Below, in pieces: positions 30,983-42,000 of a stretch of DNA of 64,000 bases (within the stretch, counting starts at the first letter, position 1; the number at the start of each line of letters is the position of its first letter). The stretch comes from Pseudomonadota bacterium (GTDB lineage Bacteria; Pseudomonadota; Gammaproteobacteria; Burkholderiales; Burkholderiaceae_C), in contig JAJXTO010000005.1 in assembly GCA_021783695.1 (NCBI GenBank), positions 1 to 64,000 of the forward strand, given 5' to 3'. The position numbers were made by a program, and so were the translations under genes. Below the pieces are notes generated by a model. It did not search any database. It was given only the letters and a program-made list of their open reading frames with translations, and was not told the DNA's origin.

Positions 30983-33900
30983 GCGGCGCCTCGGCCTGGC
31001 TGCAACGCCACCGGCGCTCCGTGCTGTTCCTGCTGGCGCTGCTGGCCGTCGGTGGCGTGTTCGCCGCGTTCAAGCTGCCGGTGGGCCTGTTCCCGAATGT
31101 GGACTTTCCCCGGGTGGTGGTCAGCGCCGATGCCGGCGACCGCCCGGCCAGCCAGATGATGCTGCAGGTCACGCAGCCCCTGGAACAGGCGGTGCGCCGC
31201 GTGCCCGGCGTGGTGGACGTGCGCTCGACCACCAGCCGCGGCACTGCCGACATTTCGGTGAGCTTCGACTGGGGCACGCCGATGGCGCTGGCCGCGGTGC
31301 AGGTCAACGAGGCCGTGACGCAGATGCTGCCGCAACTGCCGCCGGGCACGCAGGTGTCGAGCAAGCGCATGGACCCCACGGTCGATCCGGTCATTGCCTA
31401 CAGCCTGACCTCCCACAGTCTCACGCCCACCCAGCTCTACGATCTGGCCGAGTTCCAGTTGCGCCCGCTGCTCTCCAGCATTGGCGGTGTGGCGCGGGTG
31501 CAAATCCAGGGCGGGGCGCAGGAGGAATACCACGTCACCCTCGATCCGCTGAAATTGCAGTCGCTTGGCCTGGCGCTGCAGGACGTGAGCAACGCCGTGG
31601 CCGCGGCCAACGGCGTGCAGGCCGTGGGCCACCTTCAGGACCGCTACAAGCTGCTGCTGGCGCTGGCCGACGCACGGCTGCATGACGCGGCGCAGATCGC
31701 CGACATCGTGCTGCGCGCTGGCCCCGATGGCGTGGTGCGGCTGCGCGATGTGGCGCGCATCAGCCGCAGCACGGTGCCGCAATGGGTGCGCATCACCGCC
31801 GACGGGCAGGACGCCGTGCTGCTCAACATCTACCAGCAGCCCGGCGGCAACACCGTGCAGATCGCCCGCCATGTGCGCGACCTGTTGGCCAAAACCCCGC
31901 TGCCGCCCGGCGCGCATCTGGCGAGCTGGTATGACCAGAGCACCCTGGTGGTGGACAGCGCCGCCAGCGTGCGCGACGCCATTCTGATCGGTGTGGCGCT
32001 GGCCGGGCTGGTGCTGCTGTTCTTCCTGCGCAGTCTGAAAATCACACTCATTGCCATGATCACCGTACCGGCCGTGCTGGCGGCCACGGTGGTGCTGCTC
32101 TACGCCCTGGGCATGAGCTTCAACATCATGACCCTGGGCGGCATGGCCGCCGCCGTGGGCCTCGTGATCGACGACGCCATTGTGATGAGCGAGCACATCG
32201 TGCGGCGCCTGAGCGAGGCGCGGCACCGGGGCGCGGCGCAGGCGCGGCACAGCGGCATCCTGCACGCGGCGATGGAATACCTGCGGCCGCTTGCCGGGTC
32301 GAGCGCATCCACAGTGGTCATCTTTCTGCCGCTGGCGTTCCTGTCCGGCGTCACCGGGGCGTTTTTCAAGGCGCTGTCGTTCACCATGGCAGCGGCGTTG
32401 GTGATCTCGTTTTTCGTCGCCTGGCTGGCGGTGCCGCTGCTGGCCGACAAACTGCTTTCCCCCAAGGACATTGCCCGTGAGACGCAGCGCGGACATGGCC
32501 GCTGGCTGTCGGCCGTGCAGCGCGGCTATGCCCGCGTGCTCGGCGCCAGTCTGCGCCGTCCCTGGCTGGCCGTGCTTGGCGTGGCGCCGTTGCTGCTGGC
32601 GGGTTGGCTGGCTTACGGACAGGTGGGCAGCGGCTTCATGCCGCATATGGACGAAGGCGGCTTCATTCTGGATTACCGCACCCCGCCCGGCACCTCGCTC
32701 ACCGAGACCGACCGCATCCTGTCTCAGGTGGAGAACATTCTGCGCACCACGCCCGAGGTGCAGACCTGGTCGCGCCGCACCGGGGCGCAACTTGGCGGCG
32801 GCGTGACCGAGGCCAACGAGGGCGACTTTTTCGTGCGCCTGAAACCGCCGCCGCGCAAGTCCATCGACGTGGTGATGGAAGACGTGCGCCAGCGCATCGA
32901 AACCCAGGTGCCGGGGGTGAAGATCGAGCTGGCGCAGTTGATGGAAGACCTGATCGGCGACCTCACCGCCGTGCCGCAGCCGGTGGAGATCAAGATCTTC
33001 GACGACAACCCGCAGCAGCTCGCTCAGCTCGCGCATCGCACCGCGGCGGCCATCGGCAAGATCCCCGGCATCGTCGATGTGCGCAGCGGCATCAAGCCCG
33101 CGGGCGACGCGCTCGACATTCGCGTCGATCCCACCCGCGCCGCGCTCGAAGGCGTCGATCCGCAGCAGGTGCAGCAGCAGTTGCAGACCCTGATCGGCGG
33201 CAGCGTCGTCACCCAAATCCAGCAAGGCCCGAAGATGGTGGGCGTGCGGCTGTGGACGCCGCTGCCGCTGCGCCAGACCACCGACGACATCGCCCGCCTG
33301 CCGCTGCGCGCGGCTGACGGCCATGTGTTCCCTCTGCGCCGCATCGCCACCCTGACGGTGCTCACCGGCCAGCCGGAAATCCACCGCGACAATCTCAAGG
33401 CCATGGCCGCAGTGACAGCGCGCATCAGCGGGCGCGATCTGGGCTCGACCATCGCCGACGTGAAACGAATCATCGATGCCCCCGGCTACTTTCCGCCCGG
33501 GGTCTACGCCCAGCTCGGCGGGCTGTACAAGCAGCAGCAGATCGCGTTTCAGGGGCTGATCAGCGTGCTCGGCGCGGCGGTGCTGCTGGTGTTCCTGCTG
33601 CTGCTGTTTCTGTACGAGCGCTTCAAGGTGGCGATCGCCATCCTGGCCATGCCGCTGCTGGCGCTGCCCGCGGTGTTCATCGGCCTGTGGGCGTCGGGAA
33701 TCGAGCTGAACATCTCGGCCATGATGGGCATGACCATGATCGTGGGCATCGTCACCGAAGTCGCCATCTTCTACTTCAGCGAAGTGCAATCCCTGCTGCG
33801 CACGCAGCCGGAGCAAGGACTGGACGCCGCACTCGTCGCCGCCGGACAGAACCGCATGCGCCCCATCGCCATGACCACTCTGGCCGCCATGCTGACGCTG

Positions 33901-34101
33901 GCCCCGCTGGCCCTGGCGCTGGGGCAGGGCTCGGCGATGCAGCAGCCGCTGGCGGTGGCCATCATCGCCGGGCTCGCGGTGCAGATGCCGCTGGTGCTGC
34001 TGCTCATGCCCGTGCTGTTCAAGCTGCTGCGCGGCCGTCTGGACGACACGGAAGCGGACGACAATCCCTCCGTGTCAGCAGTCTCTCCCACCACGGAATG
34101 A
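30979..34101 (+). CDS. efflux RND transporter permease subunit
   Basis: ~1040 aa; FPNVDFPRVVV, GLVIDDAIVMSEHIVRRL, typical AcrB/CzcA-superfamily architecture. Confidence 0.93.
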   Translation: MSGASAWLQRHRRSVLFLLALLAVGGVFAAFKLPVGLFPNVDFPRVVVSADAGDRPASQMMLQVTQPLEQAVRRVPGVVDVRSTTSRGTADISVSFDWGTPMALAAVQVNEAVTQMLPQLPPGTQVSSKRMDPTVDPVIAYSLTSHSLTPTQLYDLAEFQLRPLLSSIGGVARVQIQGGAQEEYHVTLDPLKLQSLGLALQDVSNAVAAANGVQAVGHLQDRYKLLLALADARLHDAAQIADIVLRAGPDGVVRLRDVARISRSTVPQWVRITADGQDAVLLNIYQQPGGNTVQIARHVRDLLAKTPLPPGAHLASWYDQSTLVVDSAASVRDAILIGVALAGLVLLFFLRSLKITLIAMITVPAVLAATVVLLYALGMSFNIMTLGGMAAAVGLVIDDAIVMSEHIVRRLSEARHRGAAQARHSGILHAAMEYLRPLAGSSASTVVIFLPLAFLSGVTGAFFKALSFTMAAALVISFFVAWLAVPLLADKLLSPKDIARETQRGHGRWLSAVQRGYARVLGASLRRPWLAVLGVAPLLLAGWLAYGQVGSGFMPHMDEGGFILDYRTPPGTSLTETDRILSQVENILRTTPEVQTWSRRTGAQLGGGVTEANEGDFFVRLKPPPRKSIDVVMEDVRQRIETQVPGVKIELAQLMEDLIGDLTAVPQPVEIKIFDDNPQQLAQLAHRTAAAIGKIPGIVDVRSGIKPAGDALDIRVDPTRAALEGVDPQQVQQQLQTLIGGSVVTQIQQGPKMVGVRLWTPLPLRQTTDDIARLPLRAADGHVFPLRRIATLTVLTGQPEIHRDNLKAMAAVTARISGRDLGSTIADVKRIIDAPGYFPPGVYAQLGGLYKQQQIAFQGLISVLGAAVLLVFLLLLFLYERFKVAIAILAMPLLALPAVFIGLWASGIELNISAMMGMTMIVGIVTEVAIFYFSEVQSLLRTQPEQGLDAALVAAGQNRMRPIAMTTLAAMLTLAPLALALGQGSAMQQPLAVAIIAGLAVQMPLVLLLMPVLFKLLRGRLDDTEADDNPSVSAVSPTTE

Positions 34102-34104
34102 ACC

Positions 34105-34791
34105 ATGCGCATCCTCCTGGTTGAAGACGATCACATGCTCGGCGCCGCCACCCGCGAGGCGCTGCGCGACGCCACGCACGCGGTGGACTGGGTGCTCGAC
34201 GGCGCCTCGGCCCTCAGCGCCGCGCAAGGCGGCGAATATGAGGTGGTGCTGCTCGACCTGGGACTGCCCAAGCGCGATGGACTGTCGGTGCTGCAGGCGC
34301 TGCGGCAGGCGGGCAGTACCCTGCCCGTTCTCATCCTGACGGCGCGCGACGCGGTGGAAGACCGCATCCGCGGACTCGACCTCGGCGCCGACGACTATCT
34401 GGTCAAGCCGTTCGAGAGCGGCGAACTGCTCGCGCGCATCCGCGCCGTCGCCCGGCGCCGCGGCGGGCAGGCGCAGCCGGTGCTGTCCAACGGCGTGCTG
34501 GAACTCGATCCGGTCACCCGCGAGGTGCGCTTCCAGGGCCAGACACAACGCCTGACCGCGCGCGAATACGCCCTGCTCCATGCCCTGCTGCTGCGCCCCG
34601 GCGCCATCCTGTCGCGCAGCGAACTCGAAGATCGCATCTACGGCTGGAACGAGGAAGTCGAAAGCAACGCGGTCGAATTCCTCATCCACAGCCTGCGCAA
34701 GAAGCTCGCGCCCGAGGTCATCAAGAACGTGCGCGGGGTGGGCTGGATGGCGCCGCGCGAAACCGCGCCCGGCGCGGGACACCGCCCATGA
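34105..34791 (+). CDS. OmpR-family response regulator
   Basis: MRILLVEDDHMLG, VVLLDLGLPKRDGL, LTARDAVEDRIRGLDLGADDYLVKPF. Confidence 0.95.
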   Translation: MRILLVEDDHMLGAATREALRDATHAVDWVLDGASALSAAQGGEYEVVLLDLGLPKRDGLSVLQALRQAGSTLPVLILTARDAVEDRIRGLDLGADDYLVKPFESGELLARIRAVARRRGGQAQPVLSNGVLELDPVTREVRFQGQTQRLTAREYALLHALLLRPGAILSRSELEDRIYGWNEEVESNAVEFLIHSLRKKLAPEVIKNVRGVGWMAPRETAPGAGHRP

Positions 34792-36152
34792 AGCGTCCAC
34801 CGCCCTCCACGCCGGAGCCGTTCTCGACCCACTCGCTGCTGTGGCGGCTGTGGGTCTGGACCGCCGGGGTCGTGCTGCTTGCCGGAATCCTCGCCAGCGG
34901 CGTGTCCTACCTGCTGGCCTGGCAGGAGAGCAATGAACTGCAGGACACCCAGCTGCAGCAGATCGCGGCGCTGGTCGCCGCAGGCAGCGTGCGCCCGCAG
35001 TCGCTCGACCGCTCGCTGCAGGGCGACGTGGATCAGGACGCACGCATCGTCATCCAGTCGCTGCGCGCCGACGCGCCGCCCGGCCGACTGGCACTGCCGC
35101 ACACCCTCGGCTCGGGGTTTCACACCGTGATGGAGCCCGGCGGCAACACCTGGCGGGTGTTCGTGCAACACACCCCGCGCGGAACGGTGGCCGTGGCACA
35201 GCGCACCGATCTGCGATCCGACGCCGCCAGCGACAGCGCCTTGCGCAGCCTGCTGCCCATGCTCGCGCTGGTGCCGCTGCTGGTCTTGCTGGTCGGATGG
35301 GTGGTCGGCCGCGCACTGCGGCCGCTGCGGCTGCTGGCCCACGGCGTCGATGCCCGCGGCGAAACCGATCTGCAGCCGCTTTCCGAAAACGGCGTTCCGC
35401 GCGAAATCCTGCCCTTCGTGCGCTCGATCAACCGCTTGCTGGCGCGGCTGAATGCCTCGATGGAGCAGCAGCGCCGCTTCGTCGCCGACGCCGCGCACGA
35501 ACTGCGCACACCGATCGCCGTGCTCGGCATGCAGGTGGACAACCTCAAGCCGCTGCAACTCCAGCCACAGGCGCGAGAGCGCATCGACGCGCTGCGCCAG
35601 GGCCTGCAGCGCGCCCGCGCCGTGGTCGAGCAACTGCTCAGCCTGGCCCGCTCGCAGGGCGACCAGGCGGTGCAATGGCAGACCATCGACCCGACGCAAA
35701 TCGTGCGCGAGGTAATTGCCGATCTGCTGCCCTTGGCCGAAAGCCGCCAGATCGATCTCGGGCTGGACACCGCACAGCCCGTGCGCATCCGTACCGATCC
35801 GCACCAGCTCTACACCCTGTTGCGCAATGCCACCGACAACGCCGTGCGCTACACGCCGACTGGCGGTCGCGTCGATCTGCGCGTGCGTGTGGAAGACGGT
35901 CACCATCCGTGCGCAGTGATCGAAGTGCAGGACACCGGCCCTGGCATCCCGCCAGATCAACTCGCGCGCGTGTTCGAACCCTTCGTGCGCCTGCCCGAAG
36001 CCGCGGGAGAAGGCAGCGGGCTTGGCCTGTCCATCATCCGCCAGATCGCCAAGAGGCTGGGCGGGGAGGTCGCGCTGGAAAACGCCAAGGGCGGCGGATT
36101 GATCCTGCGGTACAGCCAGCCGCTCCAGTCTGCCAAATCAGATCAAAGTTGA
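34788..36152 (+). CDS. sensor histidine kinase
   Basis: FVADAAHELRTPIAVL H-box, NATDNAVRYTP, DTGPGIPPDQ, GSGLGLSIIRQIA. Confidence 0.95.
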   Translation: MKRPPPSTPEPFSTHSLLWRLWVWTAGVVLLAGILASGVSYLLAWQESNELQDTQLQQIAALVAAGSVRPQSLDRSLQGDVDQDARIVIQSLRADAPPGRLALPHTLGSGFHTVMEPGGNTWRVFVQHTPRGTVAVAQRTDLRSDAASDSALRSLLPMLALVPLLVLLVGWVVGRALRPLRLLAHGVDARGETDLQPLSENGVPREILPFVRSINRLLARLNASMEQQRRFVADAAHELRTPIAVLGMQVDNLKPLQLQPQARERIDALRQGLQRARAVVEQLLSLARSQGDQAVQWQTIDPTQIVREVIADLLPLAESRQIDLGLDTAQPVRIRTDPHQLYTLLRNATDNAVRYTPTGGRVDLRVRVEDGHHPCAVIEVQDTGPGIPPDQLARVFEPFVRLPEAAGEGSGLGLSIIRQIAKRLGGEVALENAKGGGLILRYSQPLQSAKSDQS

Positions 36153-36262
36153 TGAAGCGGCCCTCGCGCAGTGGGAAAATTTTGTAACAGTTCGCTCATT
36201 ATGTCCTAAGTTGTGACACCGATCATTCACCCGTCGATCATTGATAGGAAAGGAGTTTCGAC

Positions 36263-36613
36263 ATGAAACGCAAACTGTTGAGCATGATGGCGGGCACCGC
36301 GGTGGTGTTGGGCGGATTGGGCGCGGCGATGGCCGCCACGCAGCAAGGTCCGGGCGAGGACGACCTGAACATCGGCCAGGCCAAGGTCACGCTGACCCAG
36401 GCCATCGCTGCTGCCGAACAAAAAGCGGGCGGCCGCGCCGCCCACGCCGAGCTCAATGACGAGAACGGCAAGCTGGTGTTCGGAGTCGAGGTGGTGAACG
36501 GCCAGCAAGCCACCGACGTCAAGGTGGACGCCATGTCCGGCCAGGTGCTGTCCGCGCAGGCCGACCAGGCCGACGCCGAGCACGAGGGCAAGGGCGAGGC
36601 CAACGACGACTGA
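36263..36613 (+). CDS. exported PepSY domain-containing protein
   Basis: Signal peptide; VTLTQAIAAAEQKAGGRAAHAELNDENGKLVFGVEVVNGQQATDVKVDAMSGQVL. Confidence 0.88.
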   Translation: MKRKLLSMMAGTAVVLGGLGAAMAATQQGPGEDDLNIGQAKVTLTQAIAAAEQKAGGRAAHAELNDENGKLVFGVEVVNGQQATDVKVDAMSGQVLSAQADQADAEHEGKGEANDD

Positions 36614-36634
36614 AGGCGTTGACACCCTGTGTCC

Positions 36635-36667
36635 GGGGCGATTCGAAGCATCGGGTCGCCCTTTTTT
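36635..36667 (+). terminator. rho-independent terminator after PepSY gene
   Basis: GGGCGA-N14-TCGCCC followed by TTTTTT. Confidence 0.6.
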
Positions 36668-36704
36668 GTTTTGGTGGTTCGCGTTCCAAACCAGGGAGAT
36701 CATC

Positions 36705-37622
36705 ATGTTGGTCGAAGTGCGGGATTTGAAACTGTCGATCGGCCCGGTGCCGATCCTGCAAGGCGTGCAGCTCGGCATGGACGCGGGCGACATTTACGGC
36801 TTGCTCGGGCCGAACGGCGCGGGAAAAAGCACGACCTTGTCCGTGCTGACTGGATTGCGCCGGGCTGGCTCCGGCGCAGTGAGTGTGCTGGGCCTGGATC
36901 CGGCAACCCAGGCACAGGCACTCCGCCGCCGCGTCGGGGTGCTGTCCGAGGACTCTGGTTTTTATGGCTGGATGAAAGCGCGCGACTATCTGCGCTTCAT
37001 GTCCAGTCTCTACGGCCTCGACCTTGCGATGCAACAGATCGAGGCGCAACTGGAGCGCGTCGGCCTGTCGGGCGCATCCGATCACCCCGTCGGCGCGTTC
37101 TCGCGCGGCATGAAGCAGCGGCTGGGGCTGGCGCGCGCCCTGCTGCACAAACCCGAATTGCTCGTCCTCGACGAACCCACCAACGGTCTCGACCCGCGAG
37201 GGCGGCGTGAAATCCACGATCTGCTCATCGACCTCAGCCAGCATCACGGCGTGGGGATTTTGCTGTGCACCCACCTGCTCGACGACGTCGACAGGCTATG
37301 CAACCGCATCGGCATCCTCGCCGAGGGGCGCTCGGTCGTGGAGGGCTCGCTGGCCGATCTGCTCGCCACGCGCACCGGCGCGGGACGCTACCGGCTGCGG
37401 CTGCGCGGCGATCGCCCCCTCTCCGCAGCCTTGCCCGAAGGTGTCGCGCTGATCGCAAGCGAAGGTGAATGGATGCACGTCGCCCTGCCCGCAAAAGCCG
37501 ATCCCGGACAAGTCTGGGCCGCCCTGCTTGCGGCGGGCTGGGACCTGGTCGAAATTCACAACGAGTCCGGCGGACTGGAAGAGTTCTATCTGGACCTCAC
37601 CCACAAGGAGTTGACATCATGA
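36705..37622 (+). CDS. ABC transporter ATP-binding protein
   Basis: YGLLGPNGAGKSTTLSVLTGL, FSRGMKQRLGLARALLHKPELLVLDEPTNGLDP. Confidence 0.95.
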   Translation: MLVEVRDLKLSIGPVPILQGVQLGMDAGDIYGLLGPNGAGKSTTLSVLTGLRRAGSGAVSVLGLDPATQAQALRRRVGVLSEDSGFYGWMKARDYLRFMSSLYGLDLAMQQIEAQLERVGLSGASDHPVGAFSRGMKQRLGLARALLHKPELLVLDEPTNGLDPRGRREIHDLLIDLSQHHGVGILLCTHLLDDVDRLCNRIGILAEGRSVVEGSLADLLATRTGAGRYRLRLRGDRPLSAALPEGVALIASEGEWMHVALPAKADPGQVWAALLAAGWDLVEIHNESGGLEEFYLDLTHKELTS

Positions 37623-38374
37623 ATTCCATCCGTCTGATCGCGGCCAAGGAAACCGGGGAGTTGCTCGGCAGTGGCAGGGGCCTGGGCTGGCTCATCACCC
37701 TGGCGGTGGTGTTGTCGGCATTTTCCTTGCTGCTCGTGGGCAGCACCGAGTTGAGCCTGCTCGACAATGCGCAGGCCGTCTATATGGTGATGGGCACCAT
37801 CACCGCGCTGGGCGGGCTGCTGGCCGTGGTGGTCGGCAGCGACGCCATCGCCGGCGAGCGCGAACGCGGCACGCTCGTCCCGCTGCTGCTCACACCGGTC
37901 AGCAGCACCGGCATCGTGCTGGGCAAGATGGGCGCGCAGCTCGCCGCATGGCTGGCGGCCTACGTCGTCGCGCTGCCCTATTTATGGGCGGTGGGCAGCA
38001 GCGGGCAGAACCTGGGCGCTGCGGTGCTGTATCTGGCGCTGTTCGGCACGCCGCTGGTCATCGGCTTCGGCTTTTACGCACTCGGGCTGTCCGCCCGGCT
38101 GGGCAATGTGCGCAATGCCATGCTGGTGGCGCTGGTCACGCTCATCCTGGCTGCCAGCCCCCTGGTGCTCGGCCCCAGCCTGCGGCAGAGCGGAATCGGC
38201 AAGATGTTCGATGCGGTCAACCCCTTCTCCGCCGCTCTCAATGCCTTTGACAGCGTGGTGATCGACTCGGACCCCTTCGGGATGCAGATCGGCCGCCTCG
38301 GCGTGGTGCTCACTTGGCTGGCCGTCACCGCGTTGTTCGCGCGCGCCAGTGCCCGGCGGCTGGAAGGGACATGA
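37619..38374 (+). CDS. ABC-2 type transporter permease
   Basis: Polytopic; DAIAGERERGTLVPLLLTPVSSTGIVLGKM; ATGA overlap with ATPase. Confidence 0.9.
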   Translation: MNSIRLIAAKETGELLGSGRGLGWLITLAVVLSAFSLLLVGSTELSLLDNAQAVYMVMGTITALGGLLAVVVGSDAIAGERERGTLVPLLLTPVSSTGIVLGKMGAQLAAWLAAYVVALPYLWAVGSSGQNLGAAVLYLALFGTPLVIGFGFYALGLSARLGNVRNAMLVALVTLILAASPLVLGPSLRQSGIGKMFDAVNPFSAALNAFDSVVIDSDPFGMQIGRLGVVLTWLAVTALFARASARRLEGT

Positions 38375-38454
38375 CCATGGCCTCCATTCGACTCGGTTGC
38401 AGCCGCGAGTTCGCGCGGAGCAACCATCATCGCAACCTTCTTCAGGAGCCTGTC

Positions 38455-38982
38455 ATGAAACATTGGATCCTCGCCTTGGCCTTCGCCTGTGTCGGCGGCA
38501 TGGGACTGGCCCACGCGCAGACGGCACCCCAGCTCAGCATCGCGCTGAACCCGGCGCCCGGCAACCCGCCATCGCCGGAAATGGGCAATTGGATGCACTT
38601 TCGCAGTGTGGTGCGCAACACGGGCGCCGCGCCCGCGCAGTCGGTGGTCGCCTGGATCGGTCTGGTGCGCGTCGACGCGGGTCACGAGCAGCCGATGGAT
38701 CTGGAAGACTGGAGCGCGCACAAGGCGGTGGTGATCCCATCCCTCCAGCCCGGTCAGTCATTCACGACCGAGTGGCCGATGCGGTTGATCCAGAACGGCG
38801 ACTATCGCGTGGTCATCAGCGCCGCGGAGCGCCATGCGAGCAGGCTCGATTCCAGCCCGTTCCTGGACCTGCACGTGCGGGTCAAACCAACAGTCGAGTC
38901 CAGGCGCATCCTGCCGGTGGCGATCGGCGTGCCGCTGCTTCTGGCACTGATCGCCGGCTTGCGTTTGCGCCGGCGGGCCTGA
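38455..38982 (+). CDS. exported hypothetical protein with C-terminal TM anchor
   Basis: Signal peptide MKHWILALAFACVGGMGLAHAQ; C-terminal TM VAIGVPLLLALIAGLRLRRRA. Confidence 0.65.
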   Translation: MKHWILALAFACVGGMGLAHAQTAPQLSIALNPAPGNPPSPEMGNWMHFRSVVRNTGAAPAQSVVAWIGLVRVDAGHEQPMDLEDWSAHKAVVIPSLQPGQSFTTEWPMRLIQNGDYRVVISAAERHASRLDSSPFLDLHVRVKPTVESRRILPVAIGVPLLLALIAGLRLRRRA

Positions 38983-39006
38983 GCGAACGCCAACCCTTCG
39001 CCGATC

Positions 39007-42000
39007 TCAAGGCCCATGAAGGGCGGTTAGGGCTGGCTGCTGGACGGGCGTGATCATGGGCTGGGGCGCATAACGCAAGCGATCGGCATCGTGGCGCAAT
39101 GCGATATGCGCGCCTCCAGCGATCACCAGGGTCGCCAGCAGGAGGGCCGCAAATTTTTCGGGGCGCAGTTGTTCATGGGATTGGTATTCGTAAGCGATGG
39201 CCAAGGCGGCAATCCAGGCCACGCTGAAGCTCGCTCCGCCCAGCACGTCCGACAGCCAGTGTGCGCCGAGATAGAGACGGGAAAGGCTGATCAAGCCGAC
39301 CAGCGTGATGGTGAATGCGATGACGACCTTGCGCAAACCAGGGCGCGCATTGCGGCACAGCAAAAACGCCAGGAAGCCGTAGACCACCACGCTCATCGTG
39401 GCATGGCCACTCGGGAAGGAAAACTGTTCGATCCCGCCATAGAACGCCCCGGGACGCTGCCGATGCAGCGCCAGCTTCAGCACCTTGGCCAGCACCTCGG
39501 CGACGCCGATGGCCGCGAGCCAATAGCCCGCCGTCAACCAGAGCCGCTGGCTGAGGAACCACGCCAACGCGATGAAAATCATTGGCAGCAGGACTTGCGC
39601 ATCACCCAGCTCGGTGATGGCAATCATCACCCTGTCCATGACCGGTGTCCGCAGTGACTGCAGCAGGTGATAGGCGAAAACATCCACCTCGACCAGCGGA
39701 TCGTGGCTGATCACGTCCTCCAGCACGCCGAAAAACAGCCAGGCACCGCCCACGACGAGCACCGCCGCGGTCAAGAGAAACCCTTTCGGGCTGTCCGCGC
39801 TCAGGAGCCACGTCACGATGTCCTGTCTGCGCAGCGGCCGGGTTTTCATCGCTTCCGCAGGGACGTGGGTGGCGACCGCGGTGCTCCAATGCAGGACACC
39901 GGCAGCCGCGCTGGCGATCACGGCCACGGCGAGCCACGCTCCTGGCGGCAGGCGTTCCAGGGCAAAGAATGCGCGCAGCGGCGACGCGCCGAGCACGGTC
40001 ACGAACGCAGTCACCGTTCCGCCGAGAAGAAGCCAGCGGCGCGGCGTGAGCGGTCGCGCCACCAGGACGAGAACCCAGCTTGCGACGGCGAACAGGACCA
40101 CCGTCGCGGCGGTGCGAGCTTGCGCCAGGCTGCCGCCGGAATCGGTGTGGATGAGCGCGTAGGCGGCAAACGTCGCGCCGGCGACGAACAGGCCGCTGGG
40201 CACGGCGAAGCGCAGGACGCGCCCCACGAAGCCGGGCTGTGCCCGCTGGTCGTTTCGTTCGAGGGACAGGAAAAAGGCAGGGATGCCGATGGTCAACGCC
40301 CCGACCAGGGTCAGGTGGCGCGGCAGGAAGGGGAACGTGACATCGGCGATGCCGACAGCGAGCGCCAGGAGCATTGCATAGATTGTTTTGGTCAGGAACA
40401 GCGCCGCCAGCCGTTCGACGTTGCCGATCACGCGGCGGCCCTCCGCGATGACCGACGGCAGGCTCGCGAACCGATTGTCGAGGAGGACGAGGTGAGAGAC
40501 GGCGCGGGCGGCCCCGGCACCGGCGCCCATCGCGATGCCGATGTCGGCGCGCTTGAGCGCCAGGACGTCGTTGACGCCGTCGCCCACCATCGCGACCACG
40601 TGGCCTTTTGCCTGAAGTGACGCGATGAGCGACTGTTTCTGCTGGGGCGACAGCCGGCTGAAGACCGAGCGCGTTTCCACCAGTCCGGCCAGCGCTTGTG
40701 CGTCTTGCGGCAGCGCTCGTGCATCGACGGGATCGCTGCCCTGTGCGATGCCGAGTTGTGTCGCGACCTGGCTGACGGTGGCCGGATGGTCTCCAGAGAG
40801 GACCTTGATCGTGACGCCCTGGGCGTCGAAGTAGCGCAGTGTCTCGGCCGCATCGGCGCGAACCTGCTCGGTCAACAGAACCAGGGCGGCAGGAACGAGA
40901 GGGGCAGGCAGCTGGTCGGACATCAGTCTGCTCGCGGTCCTGGCGAGAAGAAGCACGCGCCGCCCCGACTCGGCATGCTCCTCCACGCGGCGTCGTATGG
41001 GGTCGCTGCCGGGACTATCCGCCAGCAACACATCAGGCGCGCCAAGCACCCAGGTGCCCAGCGCATCCAGCGTCGCGCCGCTCCATTTGCGCGCCGACGA
41101 GAACGGCACGGAATCGGTAACGGCATGGGCTTGTTCCCCGGGGTAGGCACGCCCGATCGCCAGCAAGGTGGCATTCGGCTTGGGCTCGGTGGCCGCCAGG
41201 GCCGCCAGCGCGTCCAGCGCATCGGGCTGATCGCCCAGCATTTCGACCTCTTCGAGCCAGGGCTCCCGCTCGGTCAGCGTGCCGGTCTTGTCGAGGCAGA
41301 TCACGTCGACCCTGGCCAGCGTCTCGGTCGCAGGGAGGTCCTGCACCAGCGTCCGATGGCGGGCCAGCCTGACGGCGCCTACCGCCAGGGCGAGGCTGGT
41401 CAGAAGCACCAGCCCCTCCGGCACCATCGCGACCACGCCGGCGGCGGAAAACAACAGGGCGTCGCCAACCGGCGCCTGGATGATGAATTGACCGGCAAAA
41501 AGTAGCGCAGCGGTGGGCACGATGGCCCAGGTGATATACCGCAGAATCCGGTTGATCCCTGCTCTCAGCTCGGAATGCGCCAGGCTGAAGCGTCTGGCCT
41601 CGCTGGCGAGGCGGTTCCCGTAGGCGGAGGCGCCCACGCGGGTCACGCGGCAGCGGCCCGTGCCGGCGACCACGAAGCTTCCCGACAGCACCTCCTCCCC
41701 GGGCCGTTTGGGAACCGCGGCCGACTCACCCGTGAGGAGAGACTCATCGACTTCGAGCCCCAAGGCGCTGAGCAGGACGCCGTCGACCACCACCTGATCG
41801 CCCGGCGCCAGCTCCAGGATGTCGTCCAGCACGATCGTTGCCGTCGGGATGTCGACGCTCCGCCCGGAGCGAACCGCGCGTGCCTTGGGCTGGCTCACCA
41901 GCGCGAGGCGATCGAGGGTCCGTTTTGCCCGGAGTTCCTGGACGATGCCGATCAGGGTGTTGACGACGAGCACCCCGCCGAACAGGGCGTCCTGCCAGGG

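Noticed and set aside
30853-33816. 987-aa minus-strand ORF opposite the RND permease
   Set aside because: Composition is His/Gln/Arg-biased antisense translation with no recognisable domain; the plus-strand RND protein is certain.
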